A stretch of DNA of 13,433 bases from JAVVUQ01 sp036653075. GTDB lineage: Bacteria > Bacillota > Clostridia > Christensenellales > CAG-314. A program made the translations under genes and the position numbers. Shown piece by piece: positions 6,524-13,412 of the stretch (position 1 is the first letter of the stretch; every line of letters begins with the position of its first letter). The notes below the pieces were generated by a model, which was given only the letters and a program-made list of their open reading frames with translations, did no database searches and had not been told where the DNA came from. The stretch spans positions 1 through 13,433 of the forward strand of contig JAVVUQ010000040.1 in NCBI GenBank assembly GCA_036653075.1, written 5' to 3'.

Positions 6524-6590
6524 ATAAATAGTAAATATAGTATTGGCATTAAGGCATTATAAATAATATTGTGGTAAGGATGATGCGATT

Positions 6591-7718
6591 ATGAAGTTTG
6601 TATGTGAAGGATTAGATTTAAGTGAAGCTATTGCTAAGGTTTCAAAAGCGGTGGCGTCAAAAGCGGTAGAAGAAAATCAATTAATGGGGTGCATAAAATT
6701 AGATGCGTATGATAATGTTTTGACATTATTTGCTACTGATGGTGAGCTTGCGATATTAAAGCGTATCAAAGCAGAAGTTATTGAAGAAGGTTCTGTTGCT
6801 ATTGCTGGGATGTTTATGGTGGAGTTTGTGCGCCGATTATCTAACGAACAGATAGAATTTACTCTTTCGCCTAATTATATGATGAGGATTAGATATACAG
6901 ATAGTGAAGTTTTTGCGCAGTGTTTGGATAGTATGGAGTATCCGCTTTTTAAAACATTACTTAATCCGCAATCGGTGTCTATTGTTCAAAAAGAATTAAA
7001 AGAGCTTATTGATAAATCGGTATTTTGTGTAGCAGCAGAAACTAATGGGAGGGCTGTTTTAAGGGGCTGTTTAGTAGAAGTTGAAAATTATAAGATGACT
7101 TTTGTAGCTCTTGATGGTTATCGACTAATGAGAATTTGTAAACCTGTTGAAAGTAAGATGGACAAAATTTCGGCGATTATTCCAGGGCGTTCCTTGCTTG
7201 AAGTATCAAAAATCATAACAGACGAAAAGGAATTAGTATCGTTACATTTTGAAAATGATTATGTTATGTTTGATTTTGGAAGTACGAAAGTGTTAACGAG
7301 GTTACTTGCTGGAGAGTTTATAAAATATGATCATATTATTCCATCTGAATTTTGCACAGAAATCACGATTAATCGTGAAATGATGTTAAAGTCTTTAGAT
7401 AGAGCCAACATATTGAGCAGAACAGATGTCAAAACAAGTGTCGTAACACTCAATATTCACGAAAATCTAATGACTGTTACAGGTAACGGAAAAATGGGCA
7501 ACATTACGGAGAATATTAATATAACGATGAAAGGAAAAGATATGAAAATTGCCTTTAATATTAAATATCTTTTAGACTTTCTAAGTAATGTCGACGAAGA
7601 ATTTTTAAAAATCAAGTTTGCATCTTCTATTGCGCCTTGTATCATAACTCCCGTAACAAACGCAGACGACAGCGCATATTTTTATCTTGTATTACCAATT
7701 AGAATTAATTTTGAATAA
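6591..7718 (+). CDS. dnaN: DNA polymerase III beta subunit (sliding clamp)
   Basis: The beta clamp is a ring-shaped dimer that tethers DNA polymerase III and other repair and replication proteins to DNA. The 375 residues match the normal three-domain length. Family motifs are TNGRAVLRG (151-159), FVALDGYRLM (171-180, usually ATDGxRL), TRLLAGEFIKYDHIIP (236-251), FNIKYLLDFL (322-331) and the end YLVLPIR (365-371), which shapes the hydrophobic partner pocket. Four extra residues (INFE) follow that end. AAGGA (6576-6580) is 10 nt before the ATG. dnaN normally follows dnaA near the origin, but here it stands alone with its own promoter, so it is either a relocated clamp or a second copy. Confidence 0.92.
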   Translation: MKFVCEGLDLSEAIAKVSKAVASKAVEENQLMGCIKLDAYDNVLTLFATDGELAILKRIKAEVIEEGSVAIAGMFMVEFVRRLSNEQIEFTLSPNYMMRIRYTDSEVFAQCLDSMEYPLFKTLLNPQSVSIVQKELKELIDKSVFCVAAETNGRAVLRGCLVEVENYKMTFVALDGYRLMRICKPVESKMDKISAIIPGRSLLEVSKIITDEKELVSLHFENDYVMFDFGSTKVLTRLLAGEFIKYDHIIPSEFCTEITINREMMLKSLDRANILSRTDVKTSVVTLNIHENLMTVTGNGKMGNITENINITMKGKDMKIAFNIKYLLDFLSNVDEEFLKIKFASSIAPCIITPVTNADDSAYFYLVLPIRINFE

Positions 7719-7813
7719 ACAGAATATTTGATGATTTACACGTAGAAAAGAGGAAAATTATTTTTATTAAATAGTAATAATAGAATACACACAAAAAATA
7801 TGTATAAATATAC

Positions 7814-7842
7814 AACCTTGTTGATATCAAGTCAACAAGGTT
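7814..7842 (+). terminator. hairpin terminator after dnaN
   Basis: The arms aaccttgttga (7814-7824) and tcaacaaggtt (7832-7842) pair perfectly over 11 bp with a 7-nt loop, about 95 bp after the dnaN stop. The downstream side (attatatagtg) is AT-rich but lacks a strong T run, so termination may be modest. It is the most stable stem in the convergent gap and could work in both directions. Confidence 0.5.
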
Positions 7843-7885
7843 ATTATATAGTGTAAAATAAATAAAATATTACATATAAATTTGT

Positions 7886-7928
7886 TTATAAAATAAAAAT
7901 ATAGTGTTTATTAATCAATAAACGCTAT
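7886..7928 (-). terminator. rho-independent terminator of the GGDEF gene
   Basis: On the minus strand, atagcgtttatt and aataaacactat form a 12-position stem with one non-Watson-Crick pair around a 4-nt loop (7901-7928). It is followed by the T-rich stretch atttttatttt (7890-7900). It lies about 100 bp past the GGDEF stop codon. The T tract on this strand, absent on the other, sets its direction. Confidence 0.6.
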
Positions 7929-7930
7929 AT

Positions 7931-7994
7931 TAATATAATAAAGATACAATATTATAAATATATAATATAATAAAGATACAATATTATGGATATA
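7931..7994. repeat. 32-bp tandem repeat, 2 copies
   Basis: The 32-bp unit at 7931-7962 is repeated at 7963-7994 with two substitutions (aa to gg near the end). It sits between the GGDEF terminator and the GGDEF stop codon, so it forms part of that mRNA's 3' region. Confidence 0.8.
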
Positions 7995-8028
7995 TAATAA
8001 ATATATTTAGGGTAGTTAGAGCGATAGG

Positions 8029-10863
8029 CTAATAGTTATTAATTCGTCTTTGACCATTTTTCATATTTTCGTTATAGAGAACGTATTTATTTTTGCCTTG
8101 TTGTTTAGCTTTATAAAGGGCGATGTCGGCATTTTTATATAGTTCATCGAAAGCGCCGTTATTAAAGAAAGTTACGCCCATACTAACGGAGTGTTTAAAG
8201 CCGTTGTCTAATTGATATTCTAAGCCGATTCTTATTTCCTCAATACGTTTGTGTAAAGTTTCATAGTTAGGAATGTCTTTTAAGCAGAATATAAACTCAT
8301 CGCCGCCAATGCGTCCAAGCAAGTCATTTTCTCGCAACATATGTTTTAAAATATCGACTAATTTAACCAATGCTGAATCGCCATAATCGTGACCGTACGA
8401 ATCGTTAATGGATTTAAAGGAGTCAATATCCAGCATAATTAATGCGTGATTTGCGTTGCAGTTACTTATCATATTTTCCAAGCTTTCTTTAAATGCTTCA
8501 CGATTCAATACGCCTGTTAAAGAATCGGTAATGGAGCGTTTTTCTAATAATAATTTAGCGTTTACCTCGTCATCGACGTCTTTATAGAGCATATAAGCTT
8601 TTATATCCTGTGAATCAGAGTAGCCAATCAATTGAATATTTAAAGATAGATAACGATAATGTTTATCCAATAGAAGCCTAAAGGTAAATTCGTGTTCCCT
8701 TCTTCCGTTTTTGTACATTGTTATCAAATTTTCTTTAAGCATTAAAGATTTATAAGATAAAACATCATCGACAAAGATAGCCGTAGCGCATAATCTATTA
8801 GTTCTATCGTTGTTGCTTTCATTTTTTATTAAGATATCGTCAAGAAGTTGACCTTGTTTATCCATAATAATGTCTTTTGTTAAATTGTATTCTAATAAGC
8901 ATATAGTTTTTTGCGGCATATCAGCGATACTTTGTTTCCATTTTTCGTAAGACAAGGTTAATTCACGTAATTTAGAGATGTCGTAGTATGAAATTATTGT
9001 ATGCAAAGCTTTACCATAATCATCGTAAATAGTAGTAAATTCGTTCTTTAACCAAATATTTTCTCCCTTTAAATTTTTAATACAGCAAATTGCTTTTCCA
9101 TTTTTTTCGCCTCGCTGCATAGCGTTATAAAATTCCTTATAAACAGATACGCTTTCAGGGGCGACAATTCCCTTTGCTAAGATGCTGTTTGGAACATTTT
9201 CAATGACTTTGCAATCGCCAAATATTTTAAATCTGTCAAACTGTTGATAAATTCTTTTTGTTGCGATATCATAGCGTAAAATACATTTTTCACTATGTTC
9301 AGCGGCGATTCGATATTCTTCTTCGCTTACACGTACATCTTGCTCCATAATCTTACGGTCAGTAATATTAATTACTGATGCGATTAATTCATTAGACTCA
9401 ACCTTACAGTTACAACGCGCAAGAATATATAAAATTTTATTATTGACGTCTTTTTCACGTAATTCTACTTCGAAATACTTGTCTTGATTTTTGTTTATGC
9501 AGTCGGAAATAATATCAAAAATTTTATGCATATCGTCAGGTACTACTACATAATCAACGGAAACAAATCCAACATTTTTTGCTTCTTGCGCCGTATATCC
9601 AAACATTTCATAATAAAAGTTATTAGCGTAAATAATAGTCATTTTATTATCCAATTTAATTTTGCATATCCCGCAAGGTATTGTTTGTGACAATTTCTCA
9701 AAATCAGTAGCTTTTCTAACGACATCTATTGCTCGTTTGATAGCTCCAATACTTACGCATAACACAAAAACAAACAATCCAATTTTAAATGCTGAAGCAT
9801 AAGCTGAAGCCATCTCTAAATAGAAAAATATCAGCGCAGATATGACAAGCAACACAAAAACTACTGTTCCAACAATAAATAACTTTAAATTTGGATTTTT
9901 ATTTTTCTTATAATTAATCGTTGAAACTATAGCAATATATAAAAGCGAAATTACGATTAAAAGATGGAAAATCCAAAGCGTATTCGCAAAGGAATTTATC
10001 ACTCCCGTTATAAACAAAATAAAACTCAAAGCGAAAGCGATAAAAAACAAAAATACTATCGTATCAATAACATATTTAATTCCGACAAATCGCGCTTTAA
10101 AATATAATAGAAAAGGTACGGGCATAAGCATAAATGAAAAAAATGCTAAAAAGTATTGATAATCATTATATCCAAAAACTGTTTCCAACACAATACTATT
10201 AGATAAAATCCAAACAGCAGAAAGAACAATAAAAATTGTCAAATATACTAATGGCGAAAATTGCGTATCGGTTCGCTTGACGTAAACTATACCAATGACT
10301 AATGTGATTATCGCCAACGTAATCATTCCAGAAAAAAGGAGAATCGTATCGATGTTTTTTATTATAATATCTTTGGTCAAATCGTTTTCGTTGAGTATGC
10401 GAATTTTGCTAATACTAAAAGAATCAACGATATTATCAATTTTGATTGTCAAAGTTAAAGTTTTGCCTTCGTGTTCTTTTGCCAAAGCAAGCTTTCCCCA
10501 AGATGCGATATAATGCAAATTAAATGTTCTGTTATCATATATTCCGTCAATAAATAACTCTTTACCATCAATATAAGCTTTAACATGATTGTGGTTAGAT
10601 GAAAAATAAAAAATTGCATCTTCAGGAAGCTCGTCTGGTAATTGTTTTTTAAGTATAATAGTTTCATTTGACGAAAACTTTTTAGTAGAAACTGAAATCA
10701 ATTGTGTTTTACCATCGACAGTATATTCCCAATCATCATTAAAATCTATAAAATTAACTTTTTGTGACCACTGTGAAGAATTTATAGCAGCATAAATCGT
10801 AATAGATATAGTAATAATCAATATCATTACAAATATAATATTTATAACCGCTTTGATTTTCAT
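8029..10863 (-). CDS. Membrane-bound diguanylate cyclase (7TM receptor, PAS, GGDEF)
   Basis: This 944-residue protein probably senses an external ligand and makes c-di-GMP from two GTP. An N-terminal membrane helix or signal anchor (6-27) precedes an extracellular region (about 28-170). Seven hydrophobic helices follow (about 173-195, 203-225, 237-256, 264-288, 293-315, 327-349, 358-376), an arrangement like 7TMR-DISM receptors. Three PAS-like stretches lie in the cytosol (about 395-505 ending NITDRK, 515-635 ending YYDIS, 640-765). The GGDEF domain (about 778-930) has SITDSLTGVLNR, LDIDSFKSIND, an intact GGDEF (853-857) and a product-inhibition I-site REND (844-847) at the canonical five-residue spacing. 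There is no EAL domain. AAGGAG lies 8 nt before the ATG. Confidence 0.93.
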   Translation of the reverse strand: MKIKAVINIIFVMILIITISITIYAAINSSQWSQKVNFIDFNDDWEYTVDGKTQLISVSTKKFSSNETIILKKQLPDELPEDAIFYFSSNHNHVKAYIDGKELFIDGIYDNRTFNLHYIASWGKLALAKEHEGKTLTLTIKIDNIVDSFSISKIRILNENDLTKDIIIKNIDTILLFSGMITLAIITLVIGIVYVKRTDTQFSPLVYLTIFIVLSAVWILSNSIVLETVFGYNDYQYFLAFFSFMLMPVPFLLYFKARFVGIKYVIDTIVFLFFIAFALSFILFITGVINSFANTLWIFHLLIVISLLYIAIVSTINYKKNKNPNLKLFIVGTVVFVLLVISALIFFYLEMASAYASAFKIGLFVFVLCVSIGAIKRAIDVVRKATDFEKLSQTIPCGICKIKLDNKMTIIYANNFYYEMFGYTAQEAKNVGFVSVDYVVVPDDMHKIFDIISDCINKNQDKYFEVELREKDVNNKILYILARCNCKVESNELIASVINITDRKIMEQDVRVSEEEYRIAAEHSEKCILRYDIATKRIYQQFDRFKIFGDCKVIENVPNSILAKGIVAPESVSVYKEFYNAMQRGEKNGKAICCIKNLKGENIWLKNEFTTIYDDYGKALHTIISYYDISKLRELTLSYEKWKQSIADMPQKTICLLEYNLTKDIIMDKQGQLLDDILIKNESNNDRTNRLCATAIFVDDVLSYKSLMLKENLITMYKNGRREHEFTFRLLLDKHYRYLSLNIQLIGYSDSQDIKAYMLYKDVDDEVNAKLLLEKRSITDSLTGVLNREAFKESLENMISNCNANHALIMLDIDSFKSINDSYGHDYGDSALVKLVDILKHMLRENDLLGRIGGDEFIFCLKDIPNYETLHKRIEEIRIGLEYQLDNGFKHSVSMGVTFFNNGAFDELYKNADIALYKAKQQGKNKYVLYNENMKNGQRRINNY

Positions 10864-10934
10864 AAACTTAACTCCTTAGTATAGTAGATAACAGTTTTAA
10901 ATTTATCTTAACGATAAGTAAAGAATATTTTATA

Positions 10935-10964
10935 GTTATAAACGTGGCATATTGCGCATTGCAA
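10935..10964 (-). promoter_or_regulatory. probable promoter of the GGDEF gene
   Basis: On the minus strand TTGCAA (10959-10964) and TATAAC (10935-10940) are 18 bp apart. The predicted start is about 65 nt before the ATG. The leader contains a small inverted repeat, ttatc-ttaac-gataa, near 10905-10919. I see no match to either c-di-GMP riboswitch class in the leader. Confidence 0.4.
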
Positions 10965-11252
10965 ATTGTAGATTAAACGTTGATATCTTATATTCACATT
11001 CTTTTAAATGTTACGAACTATTGTAGTTGGTGAGATGAAGTAGGACATTCGTGACACAAAGTCACAAACTAATAAAATACATATAAAAAGCCATCAAATA
11101 ATTGTATAAATTGAGCAATAATTTTACAAGTATTAATAATAAAAATGTAGTGAATTAACATTTTATTAAATTTTAATATGTTACAATATTTCAATTAATT
11201 AATTATTTGATGTTCATTTCATTCTTATATTCATTGTCGCCATTATTTATCT
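10965..11252. other. AT-rich gap without a gene
   Basis: The full gap between the GGDEF gene and the secB-like gene is 389 bp. Beyond the probable GGDEF promoter it holds no open frame of note, no convincing terminator for the secB-like gene and no repeat array. A short hairpin, gtgac-acaaa-gtcac (near 11051-11065), is the only compact structure I see. Confidence 0.5.
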
Positions 11253-11687
11253 TTATTGTAGTGTTGTTGATATTGGTTGTATTTGCTTTTTAAATAATTC
11301 TGCGATATTTAGAACGGGAATGAAGTAAGGAGGTAAATTTGAATTAGCTGTAACAGTAGACACTAAAGCTCTCAAATAGGGAAATAACACTGTTAATGCA
11401 GTATCTTCCATAATATTTGCTAATGCTTGTGATGACGACCACTGTTCAAGTTCAAAAACACCTGAAATGGTTGCGCTAAAGGTAAATGGAAGCGGCTCGT
11501 TGGTTTCCAAAATATTTATTGATAATTTAACAAGAGCGTTATTTTCGTCAATTTTAATAATCGCGCGTTGAAAATTGGGATTTATTCTTATTTGCCGTTC
11601 GGGTTTTAATTGAAATGATTCATTCATATTGAAATGAATTGCATTTACAGCATATTTTTTCATTTGTATAATAGTTTTTTCTGACAT
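11253..11687 (-). CDS. SecB-like protein-export chaperone
   Basis: This 144-residue protein resembles the SecB family, tetrameric chaperones that hold unfolded preproteins for SecA or, in SecB-like branches, control toxin-antitoxin systems. The best marker is the C-terminal stretch EDTALTVLFPYLRALVSTVTANSNLPPYFIPVLNI (94-128), which matches SecB's LFPYLR helix followed by the conserved Pro-rich loop. Before it lies a beta-rich part (about 38-82), as expected. A GTG at 11706-11708 would add seven residues encoded by the ribosome binding site itself. AGGAG 5 nt upstream supports the ATG at 11685-11687. No toxin or antitoxin gene is adjacent. SecB is uncommon in Gram-positive bacteria, so a non-classical role is possible. 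The symbol is left blank for that reason. Confidence 0.8.
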   Translation of the reverse strand: MSEKTIIQMKKYAVNAIHFNMNESFQLKPERQIRINPNFQRAIIKIDENNALVKLSINILETNEPLPFTFSATISGVFELEQWSSSQALANIMEDTALTVLFPYLRALVSTVTANSNLPPYFIPVLNIAELFKKQIQPISTTLQ

Positions 11688-11811
11688 TTTTCTCCTATAT
11701 ATTACCACAATATTTTTTTAAGTTAGACATTAAATTTAACGATATATATGTCTTTGAAAACATACGAGTTTAGCGCAAAATGACATTTAACCTAAAAAAA
11801 AAGCAATACTA

Positions 11812-11840
11812 CAAAAAAGCGGCAGCATTGTGACGCTTTT
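11812..11840 (-). terminator. hairpin terminator downstream of the HU gene
   Basis: On the minus strand aaaagcg and cgctttt pair over 7 bp around a 12-nt loop, and the right arm runs into TTTTTT before a G. It lies about 145 bp past the HU stop. On the plus strand the stem ends in cgcttttatt, so partial two-way function is possible. Nearby, ttaaatttc (11850-11858) and gaaatttaa (11880-11888) form another inverted repeat. A ttaagca...aacaag pattern occurs twice (11861-11880 and 11934-11947). Confidence 0.5.
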
Positions 11841-11983
11841 ATTTAAATGTTAAATTTCGCTTAAGCAGTTGCATAACAAGAAATTTAATCACTGATTAGA
11901 CAAATGGTTAAATAATAGCGAGCGAAAAGTTGTTTAAGCAAAACAAGTAAATTGGCAATATGTAGATATTTTCTGCATTAATG

Positions 11984-12259
11984 TTATAATTTTACGCTAT
12001 CTTTTAGACCTTTTCCAGCTTTAAATGTTGGTATGCGTGATGCAGGAATGTCCATTTTTTCTTTTGTAGCAGGGTTCAAACCAGTACGCGCAGCGCGCAT
12101 TTTAGCTTCAAATGTACCAAAACCAGTAAGTGTAACCTTATCTCCGTCTGCCATCGCTGCTGCTATGACATCAAAAACCGCATTAATTGCTATTGAAGCG
12201 TCTTTTTGGCTGATATCTGTTTTATTGGCGACAGCTTTAATTAAATCTTGCTTATTCAT
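11984..12259 (-). CDS. hup: HU family DNA-binding protein
   Basis: HU is a small dimeric nucleoid protein that bends DNA and supports replication, repair and compaction. The 91-residue sequence matches the family throughout. The N-terminal helices are MNKQDLIKAVANKTDISQKDA, the saddle motif is VTLTGFGTFE, and the DNA-gripping arm RAARTGLNPATKEKMDIPASRIPTFKAGKGLKD contains the conserved arm-tip Pro in NPAT. An in-frame ATG at 12328 would add 23 residues, but AGGAGG stands about 8 nt before the ATG at 12257-12259, so the shorter form is chosen. It has a strong private promoter and a leader of about 75 nt, as suits an abundant protein. Confidence 0.96.
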   Translation of the reverse strand: MNKQDLIKAVANKTDISQKDASIAINAVFDVIAAAMADGDKVTLTGFGTFEAKMRAARTGLNPATKEKMDIPASRIPTFKAGKGLKDSVKL

Positions 12260-12340
12260 ACTGAAACCTCCTAAAATTTTGCGTACGGTTATTATAAAAA
12301 GTATTTCATATCGAATTTTTCTTTTCATAATCTTATTATA

Positions 12341-12369
12341 ATAATATCATATTAAATACAAACCGTCAA
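12341..12369 (-). promoter_or_regulatory. strong extended -10 promoter of the HU gene
   Basis: On the minus strand TTGACG (12364-12369) and TATTAT (12341-12346) are exactly 17 bp apart, and TGa immediately precedes the -10 box. The predicted start near 12334 gives a leader of about 75 nt. Confidence 0.75.
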
Positions 12370-12514
12370 CTTTTTAATTAAGTTTTGCATAATTTATTTA
12401 GAAATTTGCAATTATATTCAAAATAACGCTAATAAAGGCAATTATTGTGTTTAGAAAAATAAAACCAATAATAATAGTAATTAAAAGATTTTAAGTTATA
12501 ATAAAAACCGATAT

Positions 12515-12587
12515 ATAATTGCTATTTATTATGATATCATAATTGCTATTTTTTTATAATATTATAATTGTTATTTATTATAATATT
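12515..12587. repeat. 24/25-bp AT-rich tandem repeat, 3 copies
   Basis: Three copies of a unit beginning ataattgctattt lie at 12515-12538, 12539-12563 and 12564-12587, with small differences in base and length. A 16-bp perfect palindrome, attatgatatcataat (12528-12543), spans the first junction. The surrounding gap (12370-12618) is otherwise AT-rich with no gene and no GC-containing terminator for the radical SAM gene. Confidence 0.7.
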
Positions 12588-12618
12588 ATATATTTACATT
12601 TTAATTAATGAAAAAGTT

Positions 12619-13209
12619 TCACTCAAAAGGGCGAATACGAAGTGGAATGCCCATACCGTCGCAAAGTTTTTGACAAGCTGCTATTTCTTCAGCGCCGATG
12701 ATATCGACGATAGAAAAGTTTACGTTTATGCCTTCATTTCGGCAATTAATGGCAAATTGTAGCATAATATAAAATGCGTCTATTCCAAATTCGCTGTGGC
12801 AAATACTGTCATATTTTTCTTTGTTTGAGGCGTTTAAACTGACGTTTATGTCGTCTATTATGTTTTTAAATAGGTGAGCGGTGGGTTTTTTGTTAATAGC
12901 GTCGCTACAACCATTAGTGTTAACACGAGTATACGCTCCTTTAAGCTTTAAAAACTTCGCAACTTCAAGCAACGTATCAAGTTGACAAGTTGGTTCGCCA
13001 AAACCGCAAAATACTACCATTTTGTAAGGAGTTAAATCTTCAGGCAACGCATCGATTACTTCTTGAGCGGAAGGGTCACGTGTCAGCCAAAGAGGCTGGT
13101 CGCAAATTCCATCGTGTCCATTGCGAATACAAAAATCGCAACTATTGGAACATTTATTTGTTAAATTTATATAAAGATTTCCATAAGCTTTATATACATA
13201 AGTATCCAT
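12619..13209 (-). CDS. Radical SAM protein of the TatD-linked type
   Basis: This 196-residue protein is a small radical SAM enzyme. The iron-sulphur motif CSNSCDFC (Cys20, Cys24, Cys27) follows NLYINLTNK, and CGFGEPT (68-74) is the SAM-binding GGEP-like loop. Further features of the barrel are RVNTNG (95-100), DINVSLNAS (120-128) and an end reading IPLRIRPFE. The overall pattern fits the family often found beside or fused to TatD nucleases. I recognise it by pattern only and its reaction is unknown. TTG and ATT codons upstream are in frame, but GGAGG (13215-13219) points to the ATG at 13207-13209. No TatD gene is in the window, though it could lie beyond the right edge. Confidence 0.85.
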   Translation of the reverse strand: MDTYVYKAYGNLYINLTNKCSNSCDFCIRNGHDGICDQPLWLTRDPSAQEVIDALPEDLTPYKMVVFCGFGEPTCQLDTLLEVAKFLKLKGAYTRVNTNGCSDAINKKPTAHLFKNIIDDINVSLNASNKEKYDSICHSEFGIDAFYIMLQFAINCRNEGINVNFSIVDIIGAEEIAACQKLCDGMGIPLRIRPFE

Positions 13210-13222
13210 AATTTCCTCCAAT

Positions 13223-13250
13223 TAGCAAAGGTCAAGTTAACTGTTTGCTA
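13223..13250 (-). promoter_or_regulatory. leader hairpin next to the radical SAM ribosome binding site
   Basis: Arms tagcaaa (13223-13229) and tttgcta (13244-13250) pair over 7 bp around a 14-nt loop that contains the palindrome agttaact. It ends four bases before GGAGG, so its folding could affect translation start. Confidence 0.35.
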
Positions 13251-13254
13251 TAGC

Positions 13255-13279
13255 TTATATTGTAATATTTACAATATAA
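13255..13279. promoter_or_regulatory. 25-bp inverted repeat upstream of the radical SAM gene (candidate operator)
   Basis: Arms ttatattgtaa and ttacaatataa match perfectly over 11 bp around a 3-bp centre, 46 bp upstream of the ATG. On the minus strand it overlaps a possible -35 box (TTGTAA), with a weak TATAGC -10 after 16 bp. The size and symmetry fit a dimeric repressor site. AT-rich chance symmetry is the alternative. Confidence 0.45.
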
Positions 13280-13319
13280 TATTATTATTTTATAAATAAA
13301 TTATCAAAGTATTTAATAA

Positions 13320-13412
13320 TAATTAGTTACTTTTAATAATAACAACTATCTACTTAGTCATAATTAGTTACTTTTAATAATAACAACTATCTACTTAGTC
13401 ATAATTAGTTAC
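13320..13412. repeat. 41-bp tandem repeat, 2 full copies and a partial
   Basis: The 41-bp unit at 13320-13360 is repeated exactly at 13361-13401. A third copy begins at 13402 (taattagttac) and then diverges. There are no spacers. It lies upstream of the radical SAM gene at the window edge, so the array or its flank may continue outside. Confidence 0.85.

Noticed and set aside
8029..10863. Plus-strand open frames opposite the GGDEF gene (for example 9484-9690 and 10295-10513)
   Set aside because: They are short, have no ribosome binding site or family resemblance, and lie wholly inside a well-supported gene. Similar antisense frames inside ffh, trmD, rnhB, HU and the radical SAM gene were dropped for the same reason.
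10864..11252. A c-di-GMP riboswitch in front of the GGDEF gene
   Set aside because: The leader is about 65 nt and AT-rich, with no conserved riboswitch core that I can see on either strand.
11688..11708. Longer SecB-like start from a GTG at 11708
   Set aside because: The extension encodes the ribosome binding site AGGAG as codons, so translation should begin at the ATG at 11687.
12260..12328. N-terminal extension of HU from an in-frame ATG at 12328
   Set aside because: That ATG lies only a few bases after the predicted transcription start and has no ribosome binding site, while AGGAGG precedes the ATG at 12259. The added residues are not HU-like.
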